DNA of 64,000 nt from Deltaproteobacteria bacterium (GCA_031276865.1 JAISMF010000094.1:1-64000), one strand, 5' to 3'. Counted from the stretch's first letter, positions 1-10,554 are shown. A program made the numbers and translations. Notes: generated from the letters alone by a model not told the origin.

Positions 1-1
1 C

Positions 2-280
2 ATAGGGCCGGAGGGCCCCGCGGGAAACCTCCATGGCGGCATCCTGGGCGGGATCTCCACGGGAAAACCTTTAACGGCCAGACTCTTCGTCCGCCCCACC
101 CCCTCCATCTCCATAAGCCAGAAGACGGTGGATCTGGACATGAATCCGACCGAAATAGAGACCCATGGCCGCCACGACCCCTGCGTCGCCCCCAGGCTGG
201 CTCCGGTGGCCGAGGCCATGTGCCTTTTAGTCTTGGCGGATCTCTACCTGGAAAAAAGCCGCAAGCCGGGGGACTGGTGA
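2..280 (+). CDS. aroC: Chorismate synthase, C-terminal part (5' end outside window)
   Basis: The frame is open from the window edge and gives 92 codons before TGA. It reads as the chorismate synthase C-terminus: an [13 protein letters not shown]-type stretch, then [11 protein letters not shown], the conserved [17 protein letters not shown] motif, and a final LADLYLEK helix. The enzyme converts EPSP to chorismate in the cytoplasm with reduced FMN. It is the last shikimate-pathway step, and another pathway gene, aroQ, lies about 8 kb downstream on the other strand. The start and N-terminal two thirds cannot be seen. No clear Rho-independent terminator follows. Identification is confident from the motifs; whether the whole gene is intact is unknown. 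Confidence 0.9.
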   Translation: MGPEGPAGNLHGGILGGISTGKPLTARLFVRPTPSISISQKTVDLDMNPTEIETHGRHDPCVAPRLAPVAEAMCLLVLADLYLEKSRKPGDW

Positions 281-779
281 GCCGAAGACTCCCCGGGGAT
301 CCTCACCGCGGCTTTTAAAAACGCTCATGAGCGGGACGCGGGTCAACACCCGGCCGTTTGAAACCTTCGGAGGGCTTTTTATCGGGAAGGGGAGGCGCCG
401 GCCTAGTCGCTCGGTGTATGACTTGAAAGCCACAAAATTAGTGATATCTAATTTCATATAATATCTAAATATTGTATTTACGCCATTTTCCACCTCTACG
501 TCCGCCGAATTTCCGGAAAACGCGGAAAGCGTTTAAACTTGCTTCCGAAGCTCCTATTTGATAGTATTCTGAAGAGGCTGCCTTGGCCCCTTCGAGGACG
601 CTCCTTCCAAAGCGGACGCCCTTTCGGAACCGTCAGGGAGGCCCAGGGTCGTCCGCCCTTTTCCCCGACCGGTCTTCCGCGGGGCCGCGAATCGGTAGCT
701 TGGTTCGGATCGGCGTTTTTTCGCTCCGCCCTTCGGGCGCCCTTTTCCCACCCCCTAACCGAAAGCGGGCATTATCATT
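281..779. other. Gene-free stretch before the Rpn-like gene
   Basis: No convincing coding frame is seen. The last ~90 bases (about 690-779) are closely matched at about 2075-2171, directly upstream of the second Rpn-like copy. That block contains a short GC hairpin around 'gcccttcgggc', so the duplication carried the upstream region along with the gene. Confidence 0.6.
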
Positions 780-1751
780 ATGGCGCGCAACCCGTCAAAA
801 TTGAATAAACATAAAAAGTTAGCCCGCTCGGTGCTTGACGCCATCTTATCGAGGATCTACGACTTCATTGGCAAGTATTTGGTGACGGACGCGTCTATTA
901 GGGGCCTCACCATGAGCCAGACGGGGTTCGTCGACATTAATCACCGCTTGGCCGACATGGTCATCGTGGAGCTACTGCGAAACGAGTTCAATGACTTGAC
1001 ATCGGGGTCCACCTTGGCCGACTGCGTCCTCAAACTTGAGGATTGGTCCTCCGGGAGGGCGGTCGAGCGTTTTTGCGTAATCGAGTTCGAGTCCTCCTGG
1101 AGGCGAATGAACAACGTCAAACATCTCGGCTACGCTTTCTCCGTCATAAACGCGTACGCGAACGCCAAAAAAGATCCGTTGATAGACTTGATAGTTATCC
1201 ATTGGATGAAAGTCGCGGCCAGAAAACGAAACTATATTGATTACTCGTGCATCCATTTCCTTCCGTACTGGATCTTTTTGAGGGAGACCGACAAGGATAA
1301 GTTGCTGGCGTCCCTACGCGGAAACGACCCTGGCACTCTCGCCACGACAATGGATATCTTAAGGGTGTTCGGACTCATACTGAACTCCCCAACGGATTTC
1401 GAGCTATATATGGAGTGCGTGAAGCTCGCCCACAACAGGGTTCTGACGACGCCGGAGACGCAGAAGAGGTACCTCGAGATAATTATGCTCATCGCTAGAG
1501 AGTGTTTAACAAAAGACCAAGTAAAGGAGCTGAAAATGACCTTACCGTTAAAATCCATTTTCGAAGAAGCCCGTGAGGAAGGCAGAGAGGAAGGCTGGCA
1601 GAAAGGCCTGGATGTAGCCGCCTTGGCGCTCTTGAAAGATGGGGACTCCGTTGAGCGAATCAAGAAGCTCCTTGGGTTGCCCGAAAAGCGGATCAGGAAG
1701 CTGAAGGCTCAGTTGCGCTCCGAAAGGGCGACCGATCCAGAGGCATCCTGA
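780..1751 (+). CDS. Rpn-family (PD-(D/E)XK) recombination-promoting nuclease / transposase-like protein
   Basis: A 323-residue protein. The middle (about residues 75-130) has an acidic residue after a hydrophobic strand (ADCVLKL), then 'VIEFESSWRRMN', resembling the catalytic core of Rpn/YhgA-type nucleases. The C-terminus (about 265-310) has the charged EEAREEGREEG linker followed by 'LLKDGDSVERIKKLLGLPEKRI', a tail very typical of Rpn-family and DUF4351-like proteins. Such proteins are DNA nucleases implicated in RecA-independent recombination and are often multicopy. No clear Shine-Dalgarno precedes the ATG, so the start is uncertain. A diverged, broken second copy follows in tandem. Family assignment rests on motif recall, not a search. 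Confidence 0.6.
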   Translation: MARNPSKLNKHKKLARSVLDAILSRIYDFIGKYLVTDASIRGLTMSQTGFVDINHRLADMVIVELLRNEFNDLTSGSTLADCVLKLEDWSSGRAVERFCVIEFESSWRRMNNVKHLGYAFSVINAYANAKKDPLIDLIVIHWMKVAARKRNYIDYSCIHFLPYWIFLRETDKDKLLASLRGNDPGTLATTMDILRVFGLILNSPTDFELYMECVKLAHNRVLTTPETQKRYLEIIMLIARECLTKDQVKELKMTLPLKSIFEEAREEGREEGWQKGLDVAALALLKDGDSVERIKKLLGLPEKRIRKLKAQLRSERATDPEAS

Positions 1752-2171
1752 CGCCTTAGTCTTCCAGCGCCTTTAGGCGGCGCCACCTTTCGGCGGGCGT
1801 CGCTCCCTAGGGGGGGCGGGACTCAGTTTTCATGCGTCAGAGCCTGATCCGCCTCAAGCGGATTCGGCTTTCCCTCACTCATCTTCACGACCCGCGGCAA
1901 GTTTCATCATAATGACGCCCGACCAACCGGAAACGAACGATTTTGACGCGGGCGGCGCCTACATATCCGCCGCCGTCTTTTTGGGGGTTCGCGATTTCTC
2001 TGGCGAGCGCCAGGCGAAGGACGCCGAGGTTCTAAAGCACGCAATCCCCAACCGCTCTTCCGCAAGGCACTGGATCGGTTGCGCTCCGCTCACGACCCTG
2101 TCCGACGTTTTTTCGCTCCGCCCTTCGGGCGTCCTTTTACCACCCCCTAACCGAAAGCGGGTATCATCATA

Positions 2172-3004
2172 ATGGCGTCCGACACGATTCTGAATAAAAC
2201 AAACTTGAAAAGTTAGCCCGCTCGGCGCTTGACGCCACCTTATCGAGGATCTACGACTTCATTGGCAAGTTATTTGGTGACGGACCCGTCTATTAGGGGT
2301 CTCACCATGAGCCAGACGGGGTTCGTCGACATTAATCACCGCTTGGCCGACATGGTCATCGTGGAGCTACTGCGAAACGAGTTCAATGACTTGACATCGG
2401 GGTCCACCTTGGCCGACCGCGTCCTCAAACTTGAGGATTGGTCCTCCGGGAGGGCGGTCGAGCGTTTTTGCGTGATCGAGTTCGAGTCCTCCTGGAGGCG
2501 AATGAACAACGTCAAACATCCTGGCTACGCTTTCTCCGTCTTAAACGCGCACGCGAACGCAAAAAACGATCCGTTGATAGACTTGATAGTTATCCATTGG
2601 ATGAAAGTCGCGGCCAGAAAACGAAACTATATTGATTACTCGCGCATCCATTTCCTTCCGTACCGGATCTTTCTGAGGGAGTCCGACAAGGATAAGCTGC
2701 TGGCGACCCTACGCGGAAGAGGTACCTCGAGATAATTATGTTCATCGCTAGAGAGTGTTTAACTAAAGACCAAGTAAAGGAGCTGAAAATGACCTTACCG
2801 TTAAAATCCATTTTCGAAGAAGCCCGCGAGGAAGGCAGAAAGGAAGGCAGAAAGGAAGGCCTGGATGAAGCCGCCTTGGCGCTCTTGAAAGACGGGGACT
2901 CCGTTGAGCGAATAAAAAAGCTCCTTGGGTTGCCCGAAAAACGGATCAGGAAGCTGAAGGCTCAGTCGCGCTCCGAAAGGGCGACCGATCCAGAGGCATC
3001 TTGA
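2172..3004 (+). pseudogene. Second, broken copy of the Rpn-like gene
   Basis: Near-identical in sequence to the copy at 780-1751 but not translatable end to end. Early on, a small insertion puts a TAG about 14 codons after the ATG. An extra T near 2270 restores the downstream frame. Relative to copy one, 142 bases (equivalent to 1321-1462) are missing around 2715/2716, shifting the frame again. The C-terminal EEAREEGRKEGRKEG tail and the LLKDGDSVERIKKLLGLPEKRI region remain readable from about 2738 to 3004. The repeated AGAAAGGAAGGC unit in the tail is a local slippage expansion. A clear pseudogene. Confidence 0.85.
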
Positions 3005-3483
3005 CGCCCCTGGCATTCCGGCTCCTTTAGACGGAGGCCCCCCTCCGGCGAACGCCACTTTCTGGGCGACTGACGGCATCCGGCACCGAAACCAGCTCGG
3101 TTTATGGCGAACTCTAAGGTCCGTTTTCAGCAAGCCTAATTCATATTGCTTCCTTTCCGCCGACGAATAAGTTTAAAACCCCGGAGATAAATTTTAGAAT
3201 TCACGAGACGGGTTAAATAATATAGGCCAAAACTAAACACTCTTTTGAGATCTGATCATTTTTCGCCGCGTTCCGCCGAAGGTTAAGAGTCGGAACGCCG
3301 GAGGCAACTTAGATTTTTTACCTAGAGCGTTTCAATTTTTTTAGCCTCCGAAGATAAATTTCTAAAAACCTCTCCGCTTAAAGCGTTTAGAAGCATGGCG
3401 GCGCCTTCTTTTCATGCGGTTCCATCACCATCTTTTCTGGAGCGGCGGTCGGGCCTTTAAAAAATATTTTAATCCGCATCGGC
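3005..3483. other. Gene-free stretch between Rpn remnant and transposase remnant
   Basis: The sequence just after the stop (about 3005-3060) still resembles the sequence after copy one (1752-1810), marking the end of the duplicated unit. Beyond that it is AT-richer, with no credible reading frame and no recognised RNA or promoter. Confidence 0.5.
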
Positions 3484-4797
3484 TTAATTTTCCGGCCTAT
3501 ACGTCATCACGCCTTTGGGATAACTTATTTTCAAGGTTTTCATCATCTCGCCTATCGTTTTGGAACCTTCGCACACCACGATCCCTCCGCTCTCATAAAC
3601 GTTCGCTTTCGCGGTTCTGAATTCTTCAATCAGTCCCATCGGAGTCAAACCGGTTTTTTTAAGCGACTTTTTCACCAAGGCGAGCGCCGCCGCCGCCATG
3701 AACGTTAATAGCGGAAATCCCCTGAAAACCGATTCCTTCATAATCCTAAGCGGCTTTTCAATCATTTCATTTTTATACAAATCGAAAACTCTTTAACCCC
3801 GCCGGCGCCGGCGATACGCGGATATAACCTCTTCGGCCGATAAGTCCGCGTTTGAAATTAGAACGAAAACACCCGCCGTTTTCAACTTGTATTCATCCTC
3901 TTTCGCTAAAAAATTTAATTCTAATTCTCCCTCCTCAATGAGGTGTTTCATAATTTCCCGGTTTTTTTTCTCCACGTCCGTCACAACGTAAGCGCGTAAG
4001 TTTGAACGCTTTTTCCCCACGACTTCCAGGATAAAATCCCGCTTCAAACATCTAAGCGGACCAGCGGATTTAGTTTCATCAGGCAAATGACGGGTGACTA
4101 GCTCTTTATACAACTTTCCATTATTCGGCGTTCTTAAAATAAACGGTATTTTAAATTCGTTCAATTTACGAATACCAGCGGCGGAATGATATCCGCCGTC
4201 AACCACAAGCTCATCTATCTTGATTCCAAAAGAGTTAATTTCATTTAAGGCCTCTTTCAGAAAGGACGCATCCTCTAGGTCCGCGGTAACTAATCTGAAA
4301 TAGACGGGAAATCCCTCCTCAATATCCCAAGCCGCGATCAATTTGAATTCTCCCTCGCTCCCGTCCTTAAAACCGCCTGCGGGAAATTATATATATTCGG
4401 GCGTTCTTCGGCTTTCGGTTAAGACGACGTGACGGTCGACGTTTTTCGCTAGGAACTTAAGATGCGCGGAAAAAAACCTTTTCCATGTTTCAAAGCTTCC
4501 GAGTTTCCTTAAGATAACGCCAATATTTCGTGAAGAGAGGCTGGCGTTTGGGTATAACATCCGGGCGTACGAGTTTTGATGCGCGACCGAGGCTGATTTA
4601 AGTAACTGAGCGTCCGATGTCAGTCTGTAAGAGAGTAAAGCTAAAACATCGTCGGGGTTTTCAGGATACGCGTCTTTAATCGCCTCGATATATCCGGTTT
4701 TGACTAGAAGTTCACGCAGAATCCAGGCCTCGCCGAAATCAATGATGGCGATCGGCGGGAACGCCGTATCCGCCGGAGATCGTCTTTTCCTCGTCAT
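3484..4797 (-). pseudogene. IS4/IS1634-like DDE transposase, inactivated by two in-frame stops
   Basis: Three blocks in one minus-strand frame (4797-4387, 4386-3793, 3792-3484) make about 437 codons broken only by TAA at 4389-4387 and at 3795-3793. The middle block has the DDE hallmark 'LVVDGGYHS' after a 'GFPVYFRLVTADLEDASFLKEAL' type segment. The last block has 'FDLYKNEMIEKPLRIMK', the C-terminal strand and helix. The second stop falls where the catalytic VE(K/R)xF glutamate is expected. The protein is shorter than the usual 500-600 residues and the first catalytic Asp region looks deleted around the first stop. No terminal inverted repeats were identified. Confidence 0.7.
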
Positions 4798-5186
4798 AAC
4801 GGCGCCCTTTTCCCCCTCCGGCGCAAACCGCCCGTTTTCCTAAAAACAAGCCGCATCGTTTTGTTTTTTTCCGGCCCCGCTCCATTCTTTAACGTTTTCG
4901 ATCGGTTGATACCGTATTTTTATGGATTGGAGCGTTTTTTTCACGTAAAAATACGAACATATCCTCATGACTCGGATGTTTGGTATTCTCGTAAAAATCT
5001 ATACGGATAGAGTCGATTTCAACCTCGAACGGCGTTCTTATTCTTCGTCATCGCCGCCAAAGGAGCTCGAAACGTCACGCCCATCTTTCGCCTAAGGGTG
5101 CCGTTAGGAAAAACCAAGCCCCCCTCGTTTCAGCATGGCCGAGGCGGGAAAACGCTTAAGGTGTCGACAACTGGCGGCTTTGAAAA
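4798..5186. other. Gene-free stretch between transposase remnant and uvrA
   Basis: No intact gene. On the minus strand about 5045-4895 there is a short coding-like stretch (IDSIRIDFYENTKHPSHED...) ending at a TAA; it may be debris of a lost gene but has no recognisable family. No convincing terminator for uvrA was found here. Confidence 0.4.
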
Positions 5187-8057
5187 TCAGGCCCTCCCTC
5201 GTTTTTTTTTCGGGACGTCCTCCAAATGGTATCCGCGGAGGGCTTTTTTCAAGAACTTTCCGGTAAAGGAATCCGGGCTCTCCGCCACCTCCTCCGGGGT
5301 GCCGGAGGCTATTATCTCGCCCCCGCCGTCTCCGCCTTCGGGTCCCATGTCTATCACGTGGTCGGCGCACTTGATGACGTCCAAATTGTGCTCGATCACG
5401 ATCACGGTGTTACCCAAATCCACCAGCTGCTCCAAAACCTCCAAGAGCTTTTTCACGTCGTCGAAGTGCAGCCCGGTGGTGGGCTCGTCTAGGATATAGA
5501 CGGTGTTTCCAGTCGCCCGGCGGCTTAGCTCCCGGCTGAGCTTCACCCTCTGGGCCTCGCCTCCGGAAAGGGTGGTCGCGGACTGGCCCAGGCGGATGTA
5601 TCCCAGACCCACCCTCTCCAGGGTCGCGAGCTTCTCTTTGACGCCGGGGATGTGGCGGAAAAGGACGGCGGCCTCGCTCACCGTCATGTCCAAAACGTCC
5701 GCGATGGTTTTCCCGCCGTACTTTATCTCCAAAGTGTCCCGGTTGTAGCGGCTGCCGCCGCAGGTCTCGCACTTCACGTGCACGTCCGGCAGGAAGTGCA
5801 TCTCGATGTTTAACACCCCGTCCCCCCGGCAGGCCTCGCAGCGTCCGCCCCGCACGTTGAAAGAGAAGCGCCCGGGCCTATAGCCCCGGGCCCGGGCCTC
5901 GGGGACCCGGGAAAAAAGGTCCCTTAGGGGCGTGAAGACACCGGTGTAGGTCGCGGGATTGGAGCGGGGGGTGCGGCCGATGGGGCTTTGGTCGATGTCA
6001 ATCACCTTATCGAGGCTTTCCAGGCCCGTGACCGAGGCGTATTCTCCCGCCCGGTGGCGGCCCTTTAAAAGCCTCACCTTGAGGGCCTTGTAGAGGGTCT
6101 CCAAGACCAGGGTGGATTTGCCCGAGCCCGAGACGCCGGTCACGCAGGTGAAAACCCCCAGGGGGAAGACGGCGGTGAGGTTTTTCAAATTGTTGGCCCG
6201 GGCGCCCGTTATGACCAGCTCCCCCCTCCTTCGCCGGCGCCGGGCGGGTATTTTAATCTCCTTGCGGCCGGAAAGGTACTGGCCGGTAAGCGACGCTTCG
6301 TCTTGTAAAAGCTCCCGCGGGGTGCCGGAGAAGATCAGCTCTCCGCCCCGCTCCCCGGCGCCGGGGCCTAAATCCAGGACGTAGTCGGCGGAAAGAATGG
6401 TCTCGGCGTCGTGCTCCACCACCACCACGGTGTTTCCCAGATCCCGCATGCTTTTAAGGGCGTTTAGCAGCCGCTCGTTATCACGCTGGTGGAGGCCTAT
6501 GGAGGGCTCGTCCAGGATGTAGAGCACCCCCACCAGCCTCGATCCGATCTGGGTCGCCAGACGTATGCGCTGGCTTTCTCCGCCGGAAAGGGTGCCAGAC
6601 GAGCGGGAGAGGTTCAAATACCCGAGACCCACGTCCCGTAAAAACCCGAGCCGCGACTTAATCTCCTTAATTATCCTTCCGGCCACCGCCCCCTCCTTTT
6701 CCGTTAGGGGGAGCTGTTCGAAAAACTCCAAACTCTTGGTCACCGGAAGCTTGGAAATCTCGTCAATGTTCCTCCCCCTAAACCGGACGGCCAGGGCCTG
6801 GGGCTTCAATCTCGCCCCGCCGCACTCGTGGCAGGGCTGGAAGCTCATGAAATCTGAGAGCTCGTCCCGGACCTCCTGGCGGTCGCTTCCCTGGTAGCGC
6901 CCTTTCAAGAGATTCACCAGACCCTCGAAGGGTCTGGTGTAGTAGTAGCGGCGGCCGTCCCGCTCGTAGGAGAAGCGCACGTTCTCCGGGCTGCCGTAAA
7001 AGAGGATGTTCTTGTCCTTCTTGGAAAAGGAGGAGAAGGGGGAATCGGGATCCCAGCCGAAGCGCCGGCACAGGCCCTCGATCTGGGAAGGGAAGAAGAC
7101 GCCGCCGTGGCGGCCGCCCACGGCGATGGCCCCCTCGTTTAGGGAGAGCTCCGGGTTGGGGACGATCAAGTCCGGATCAAAAAAGACGTCCGCCCCCAAC
7201 CCGTCGCAGGCCGGGCAGGCCCCCTGGGGGTTGTTGAAGGAGAAGAGCTGGGGGGTGAGCTCGGGAAAGGAGACCCCGCAGTAGTCGCAGGCGAAGCGCT
7301 CGGAGAAGAAGAGATCCTCCGTCATCTCCCCCTTTTCGTCCACCAGGGCGGCGGTCAGGACCCCTCCCCCGGTTCTTAAAGCCAGCTCCACGGAATCCGT
7401 GAGCCTGCGCCGCACGCCGTCCTTGAGCTGGAGGCGGTCCACCACCACCTCCACCCGGTGCTTCTTCTTTTTATCGAGGCGGATTTCCCCGTCCAGCTCC
7501 ATTATCTCCCCTTCCACCCGCGCCCGGGAAAAGCCGTCCTTTCTTAGCTTCTCCAAGAGCTTCTGGTGCTCCCCCTTCCGCTCCTCCACCACCGGGGCGA
7601 GGATCATGAACCTCGCTCCGGAAGGGAGATCCATAAGCCTGTCCACGATGGAGACCGCGGTCTGGCTTTTAATGGGCCGCCCGCAGACGTGGCAGAAGGG
7701 TTCGCCCGAGCGGGCGAAGAGGAGCCGCAGGTAGTCGTGGATCTCGGTGACCGTGCCCACCGTGGAGCGGGGGTTGCGGCTGGTGGTCTTCTGTTCGATG
7801 GATATGGCCGGGGAAAGCCCCTCGATTAGATCCACGTCCGGCTTGTCCAGCCGGGCCAGAAACTGCCGGGCGTAGGCCGACAAAGACTCCACGAACCTCC
7901 GCTGGGCCTCGGCCCGGAGGGTGTCGAAGGCCAGGGAGGATTTCCCGGATCCGGAGAGGCCCGTCACGACCGTGAAGCTGTCCCGGGGGATGTCGCAGTC
8001 GATGTTTTTGAGGTTGTGCTCCCGGGCGCCGCGGATGACGATTGAGGTAAGGGACAC
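5187..8057 (-). CDS. uvrA: Excinuclease ABC subunit A
   Basis: 956 residues, the normal UvrA length. It is the damage-sensing ATPase of nucleotide excision repair; it dimerises, loads UvrB and leaves. Visible features: first Walker A GLSGSGKS (33-40); an [14 protein letters not shown] segment; the first zinc module CDYCG...CPACDGLG (about 254-281) with the conserved [15 protein letters not shown]; a first-half [16 protein letters not shown] signature; second Walker [10 protein letters not shown] (about 640); the second zinc module CEACRGDG...[10 protein letters not shown]; second signature [12 protein letters not shown] (about 826); and a Walker [13 protein letters not shown]. It lies 187 bp downstream of aroQ on the same strand. 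It appears fully intact. Confidence 0.97.
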   Translation of the reverse strand: MSLTSIVIRGAREHNLKNIDCDIPRDSFTVVTGLSGSGKSSLAFDTLRAEAQRRFVESLSAYARQFLARLDKPDVDLIEGLSPAISIEQKTTSRNPRSTVGTVTEIHDYLRLLFARSGEPFCHVCGRPIKSQTAVSIVDRLMDLPSGARFMILAPVVEERKGEHQKLLEKLRKDGFSRARVEGEIMELDGEIRLDKKKKHRVEVVVDRLQLKDGVRRRLTDSVELALRTGGGVLTAALVDEKGEMTEDLFFSERFACDYCGVSFPELTPQLFSFNNPQGACPACDGLGADVFFDPDLIVPNPELSLNEGAIAVGGRHGGVFFPSQIEGLCRRFGWDPDSPFSSFSKKDKNILFYGSPENVRFSYERDGRRYYYTRPFEGLVNLLKGRYQGSDRQEVRDELSDFMSFQPCHECGGARLKPQALAVRFRGRNIDEISKLPVTKSLEFFEQLPLTEKEGAVAGRIIKEIKSRLGFLRDVGLGYLNLSRSSGTLSGGESQRIRLATQIGSRLVGVLYILDEPSIGLHQRDNERLLNALKSMRDLGNTVVVVEHDAETILSADYVLDLGPGAGERGGELIFSGTPRELLQDEASLTGQYLSGRKEIKIPARRRRRRGELVITGARANNLKNLTAVFPLGVFTCVTGVSGSGKSTLVLETLYKALKVRLLKGRHRAGEYASVTGLESLDKVIDIDQSPIGRTPRSNPATYTGVFTPLRDLFSRVPEARARGYRPGRFSFNVRGGRCEACRGDGVLNIEMHFLPDVHVKCETCGGSRYNRDTLEIKYGGKTIADVLDMTVSEAAVLFRHIPGVKEKLATLERVGLGYIRLGQSATTLSGGEAQRVKLSRELSRRATGNTVYILDEPTTGLHFDDVKKLLEVLEQLVDLGNTVIVIEHNLDVIKCADHVIDMGPEGGDGGGEIIASGTPEEVAESPDSFTGKFLKKALRGYHLEDVPKKKRGRA

Positions 8058-8107
8058 GGAGCGTTCCGCAACGCCTTCCGAAACTCGCGGTCCGGAAGGC
8101 GGAAGGC

Positions 8108-8150
8108 GACCGCGTTTAGGGGAAAGCCTTCGCTTCCCCTAAACGCGGTC
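8108..8150. repeat. 16-bp perfect inverted repeat between aroQ and uvrA
   Basis: Positions 8108-8123 and 8135-8150 are exact reverse complements with an 11-base loop, giving a very stable hairpin in the aroQ-uvrA spacer. No T tract flanks it, so it is not a standard terminator. It could be an mRNA-stabilising or protein-binding element. The following A-rich stretch (8156-8216) holds two near copies of an 18-base 'aaaataaaacgatgaaaa' unit. Confidence 0.6.
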
Positions 8151-8244
8151 GAATGAAAATAAAACGATGAAAATAACAGGAGGAAATAAAACGGGAAAAA
8201 TAAAACGATGAAAACATCCCAAGAAAAAAACGCGGAAAAATAAC

Positions 8245-8673
8245 TCAGGCGGTCGCGAAGTAGTAGAGGGCCAGCTCGTAGGATCGGGGTCCGAAGCCGG
8301 CCACCACCCCCAAAGCGGCGCCGGAGAGATACGAGCGCCTCCGGAAGTCCTCCCGGGAGTCGGGGTCGGTCAAATGCACCTCGATCACCGGCACGTCCAC
8401 CGCGAGCAGGGCGTCCCTTAAAGCGACGGAGGTGTGGGTGTAGGCTCCGGCGTTCAACAGCGCCCCCTGGTACTCGCCTTCCAGGGAGTGGATCCGGTCT
8501 ATGAGCTCCCCCTCGCTGTTGGACTGGAAGAAGTCCACCGCGAGTCCCATGCCCTCGGCCTTCTGCCGGAGGCTTCCGTTCAGTTGGGAAAGGGTGAGGG
8601 TTCCGTAGATCTCCGGCTGCCTCTTTCCCAGAAGGTTCATGTTGGGGCCGTTCAAGACCAGGATCTTTTTCAT
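8245..8673 (-). CDS. aroQ: Type II 3-dehydroquinate dehydratase
   Basis: 142 residues, the normal type II dehydroquinase size. It dehydrates 3-dehydroquinate to 3-dehydroshikimate in the cytoplasm. It begins MKKILVLNGPNMNLLGKRQPEIYG, holding the conserved NGPNLNLLG-like motif, the active-site Arg, and the lid Tyr in 'PEIYG'. 'LLNAGAYTHTSVALRDAL' carries the catalytic His and 'PVIEVHLTDPDSREDFR' the second substrate-binding block. Many homologues have His-Ala/Arg-Glu versions of the last motif, so 'DPDSRED' is a mild variant. The ATG at 8673 is chosen over one 14 codons upstream because GGGAGG lies at normal spacing before it. Confidence 0.95.
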   Translation of the reverse strand: MKKILVLNGPNMNLLGKRQPEIYGTLTLSQLNGSLRQKAEGMGLAVDFFQSNSEGELIDRIHSLEGEYQGALLNAGAYTHTSVALRDALLAVDVPVIEVHLTDPDSREDFRRRSYLSGAALGVVAGFGPRSYELALYYFATA

Positions 8674-8832
8674 CTTCCCTCCCCCGGCCGGCTGAGAACG
8701 CCGGCGTTTAATCACTTTTAAAAAGGCGCGCTCCGGGCGGAAAAGATTTTAGCACGAAAAGCCCGGGGAGCGGAAACCGGGACGCCCGGAGTCCGGACGC
8801 GCGGACGCGGCGGGCCGGAGGGAAAGCGCCTC

Positions 8833-8870
8833 GGAGGGCGGGGCCCTCCCGCCGGAGGGCCCCGCCCTCC
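8833..8870. repeat. 17-bp perfect GC inverted repeat
   Basis: Positions 8833-8849 and 8854-8870 are exact complements separated by four bases. It lies in the aroQ/AAA gene spacer and lacks a T tract. It is one of several very GC-rich perfect hairpins in intergenic DNA of this window. Confidence 0.6.
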
Positions 8871-8920
8871 TCAAGACTCGCCCATCGGGCGAAGGGGCCG
8901 AGAGGGAAGAAAGGGCCGGT

Positions 8921-8951
8921 AAAAAAGCCCGGAAGTCTTCTTCCGGGCTTT
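8921..8951 (-). terminator. Rho-independent terminator after the AAA+ gene
   Basis: A 12-bp stem (8924-8935 with 8940-8951) and a 4-base loop, followed on the minus strand by six T residues. It sits just past the minus-strand stop at 8965. Confidence 0.85.
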
Positions 8952-8964
8952 CGCGTAAAAAGCG

Positions 8965-10554
8965 TCAGAAACCGATGTCCGGCTTCATCTTCACGGGCGG
9001 AAGCCGCTTCGCGGCCTCCAGGAGGATGTCCAAATCCAGCTTTTCGCGGCCGCGCCTCACCACCAGGCGGGAGGCCTCCCGGACCACGTAGTTGCAATCC
9101 GAAAGCGGCCTCTTCTCCAAGATGTCCACCAGAGAGGAGACGTCCAGGCCATCCTCCGCCGGCCTCTTCTCCAGGATGAATTCCAGGGCGGCTCGGACGT
9201 CGATTTTGTCCGGAAGGTCCAGCTTGATCTTGTGGTCGAAGCGGCCCTGGCGCAGGAGGGCCGCGTCTATGAACTCCAAAAGGTTGGTCATGGCGATTAT
9301 TATGACCTTCCTGTCTATGGCCTCGGGAATCCGCCTTAAAAACTCGGCCACCTCCTCCACCTGGTGCTGCTGGGAGCCGGAGCTGGAGCGGTGCCCCATG
9401 TAGGCCTCCATCTCGTCGATGATGATAATCGAGGGGGCCGCGGCGATGGCCTTGTCGAAGATGGACGAGATCTTCTTGGAGGAGTCGTGGATGTAGGGGC
9501 TGGCCACGGTGCCGGAGTTCACGTAGAAGGCGGGCAGATCCAGAAACTTCACCAGCTTGTCCGCGGCGTAGGTCTTGCCGCAGCCGGGAGGTCCGTGGAG
9601 GATCACGGCCGAGGGGTTGTCGATGCCCATCTTCTTGTACTTCTCGGGCTCGTTTAACACCTCCACGATGTGCTCGTTGAAGAAGGCCTCCAGCTCACGG
9701 CGTCCCGGCAGGCTGAAGAGGAGGGGCCGGGAGGGGTCCCTCTCCTTGCGGCGCGCCGACTGGGTCTTCTCGTGGGACTTTAAGACGGCGGCGATCTTCT
9801 CGGGTTTTTCCTCCGCGGCCTCCCGGGGAGGGGGCGGGTCCTTGGCGGGGCTGTTGAGACGGCCTCCGGCCGTGGTTATGCCGGCCGATCTGAGCACCCG
9901 GGTGAGCTGCTCGGAGGAGAGCCAGCGCACCAGCTGGGAGAGCCGGCTCTGGGAGCTCACCCTCCTGGCCGCCCCCTTGGTGAGCCAGTTGACCAAGAGC
10001 TGCTCGTCCGCGCGCCTGGCGGAGGTGAAGAACTTGTCCACCCGCTCCTCGAGCTCGGCCTTGAAATGATTGTCGTCGATCTCGGAGAGGGTCAGATGGT
10101 TCTTCTCCGGTCCGGCGGCGGACTTGTTCTCCGCCGGGGGGTCCAGGGCCGCCGGCACGGGCAGGATCTTCCGGTGCAGGGAACTGAAGATGCCGGTGTT
10201 GAAATCGGAATGGCGGTCCAGACCCCGGGAGGAGCTTAAGGCCATGGCCAGGGTGTAGGCCGTGGAGTAGTCCCGGGGAATGTCGCCGTTTCTGACCGGT
10301 GAAAGGGCGTATCGGGCGGGGCTCAAAAAGTAGTTGTAAAGAAGATCGCCGTGATCCTTGATGGAGCGCACCGACTCGCGGTCGATGAATTTCCGGCGCG
10401 CCCAGAAGTCCATGAGGTCCGGCGTGGTTAAAAGAACCCTCGTTCCCTTCTCGTCTTGGAAAATCTGCCAAGCTTTCCGGGCGAAAAGGAAGGAAGTGAT
10501 CTCCCCGGTCTCGGGGAGCTTCACATGGGGTTGAATCCAAGGGGAGATAGACAT
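8965..10554 (-). CDS. AAA+ ATPase of the Cdc48/FtsH-like type with a unique N-terminal region
   Basis: About 529 residues from the ATG at 10554. The C-terminal half is a single classical AAA module: Walker A GPPGCGKT (about 320), pore-loop-like segment, Walker B IIIIDEMEAYMG (about 374), sensor-1 'IIIAMTNLLEFIDAALLRQGRFD' with the arginine finger, and a helical lid to the end. The N-terminal ~290 residues match nothing I recognise. They contain a Pro/Lys/Glu-rich linker (about 235-275) just before the ATPase core. No protease domain or transmembrane segment is seen, so it may be an unfoldase or remodeller. The upstream region to 10767 is open but GC-skewed and probably not translated; AGGTG precedes the chosen ATG. 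Isolated between long spacers, with a strong terminator after it. Confidence 0.8.
   Translation of the reverse strand: MSISPWIQPHVKLPETGEITSFLFARKAWQIFQDEKGTRVLLTTPDLMDFWARRKFIDRESVRSIKDHGDLLYNYFLSPARYALSPVRNGDIPRDYSTAYTLAMALSSSRGLDRHSDFNTGIFSSLHRKILPVPAALDPPAENKSAAGPEKNHLTLSEIDDNHFKAELEERVDKFFTSARRADEQLLVNWLTKGAARRVSSQSRLSQLVRWLSSEQLTRVLRSAGITTAGGRLNSPAKDPPPPREAAEEKPEKIAAVLKSHEKTQSARRKERDPSRPLLFSLPGRRELEAFFNEHIVEVLNEPEKYKKMGIDNPSAVILHGPPGCGKTYAADKLVKFLDLPAFYVNSGTVASPYIHDSSKKISSIFDKAIAAAPSIIIIDEMEAYMGHRSSSGSQQHQVEEVAEFLRRIPEAIDRKVIIIAMTNLLEFIDAALLRQGRFDHKIKLDLPDKIDVRAALEFILEKRPAEDGLDVSSLVDILEKRPLSDCNYVVREASRLVVRRGREKLDLDILLEAAKRLPPVKMKPDIGF

Noticed and set aside
4895-5050. Short coding-like minus-strand stretch upstream of the transposase remnant
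   Set aside because: Too short, without start or family resemblance; noted only as possible debris.
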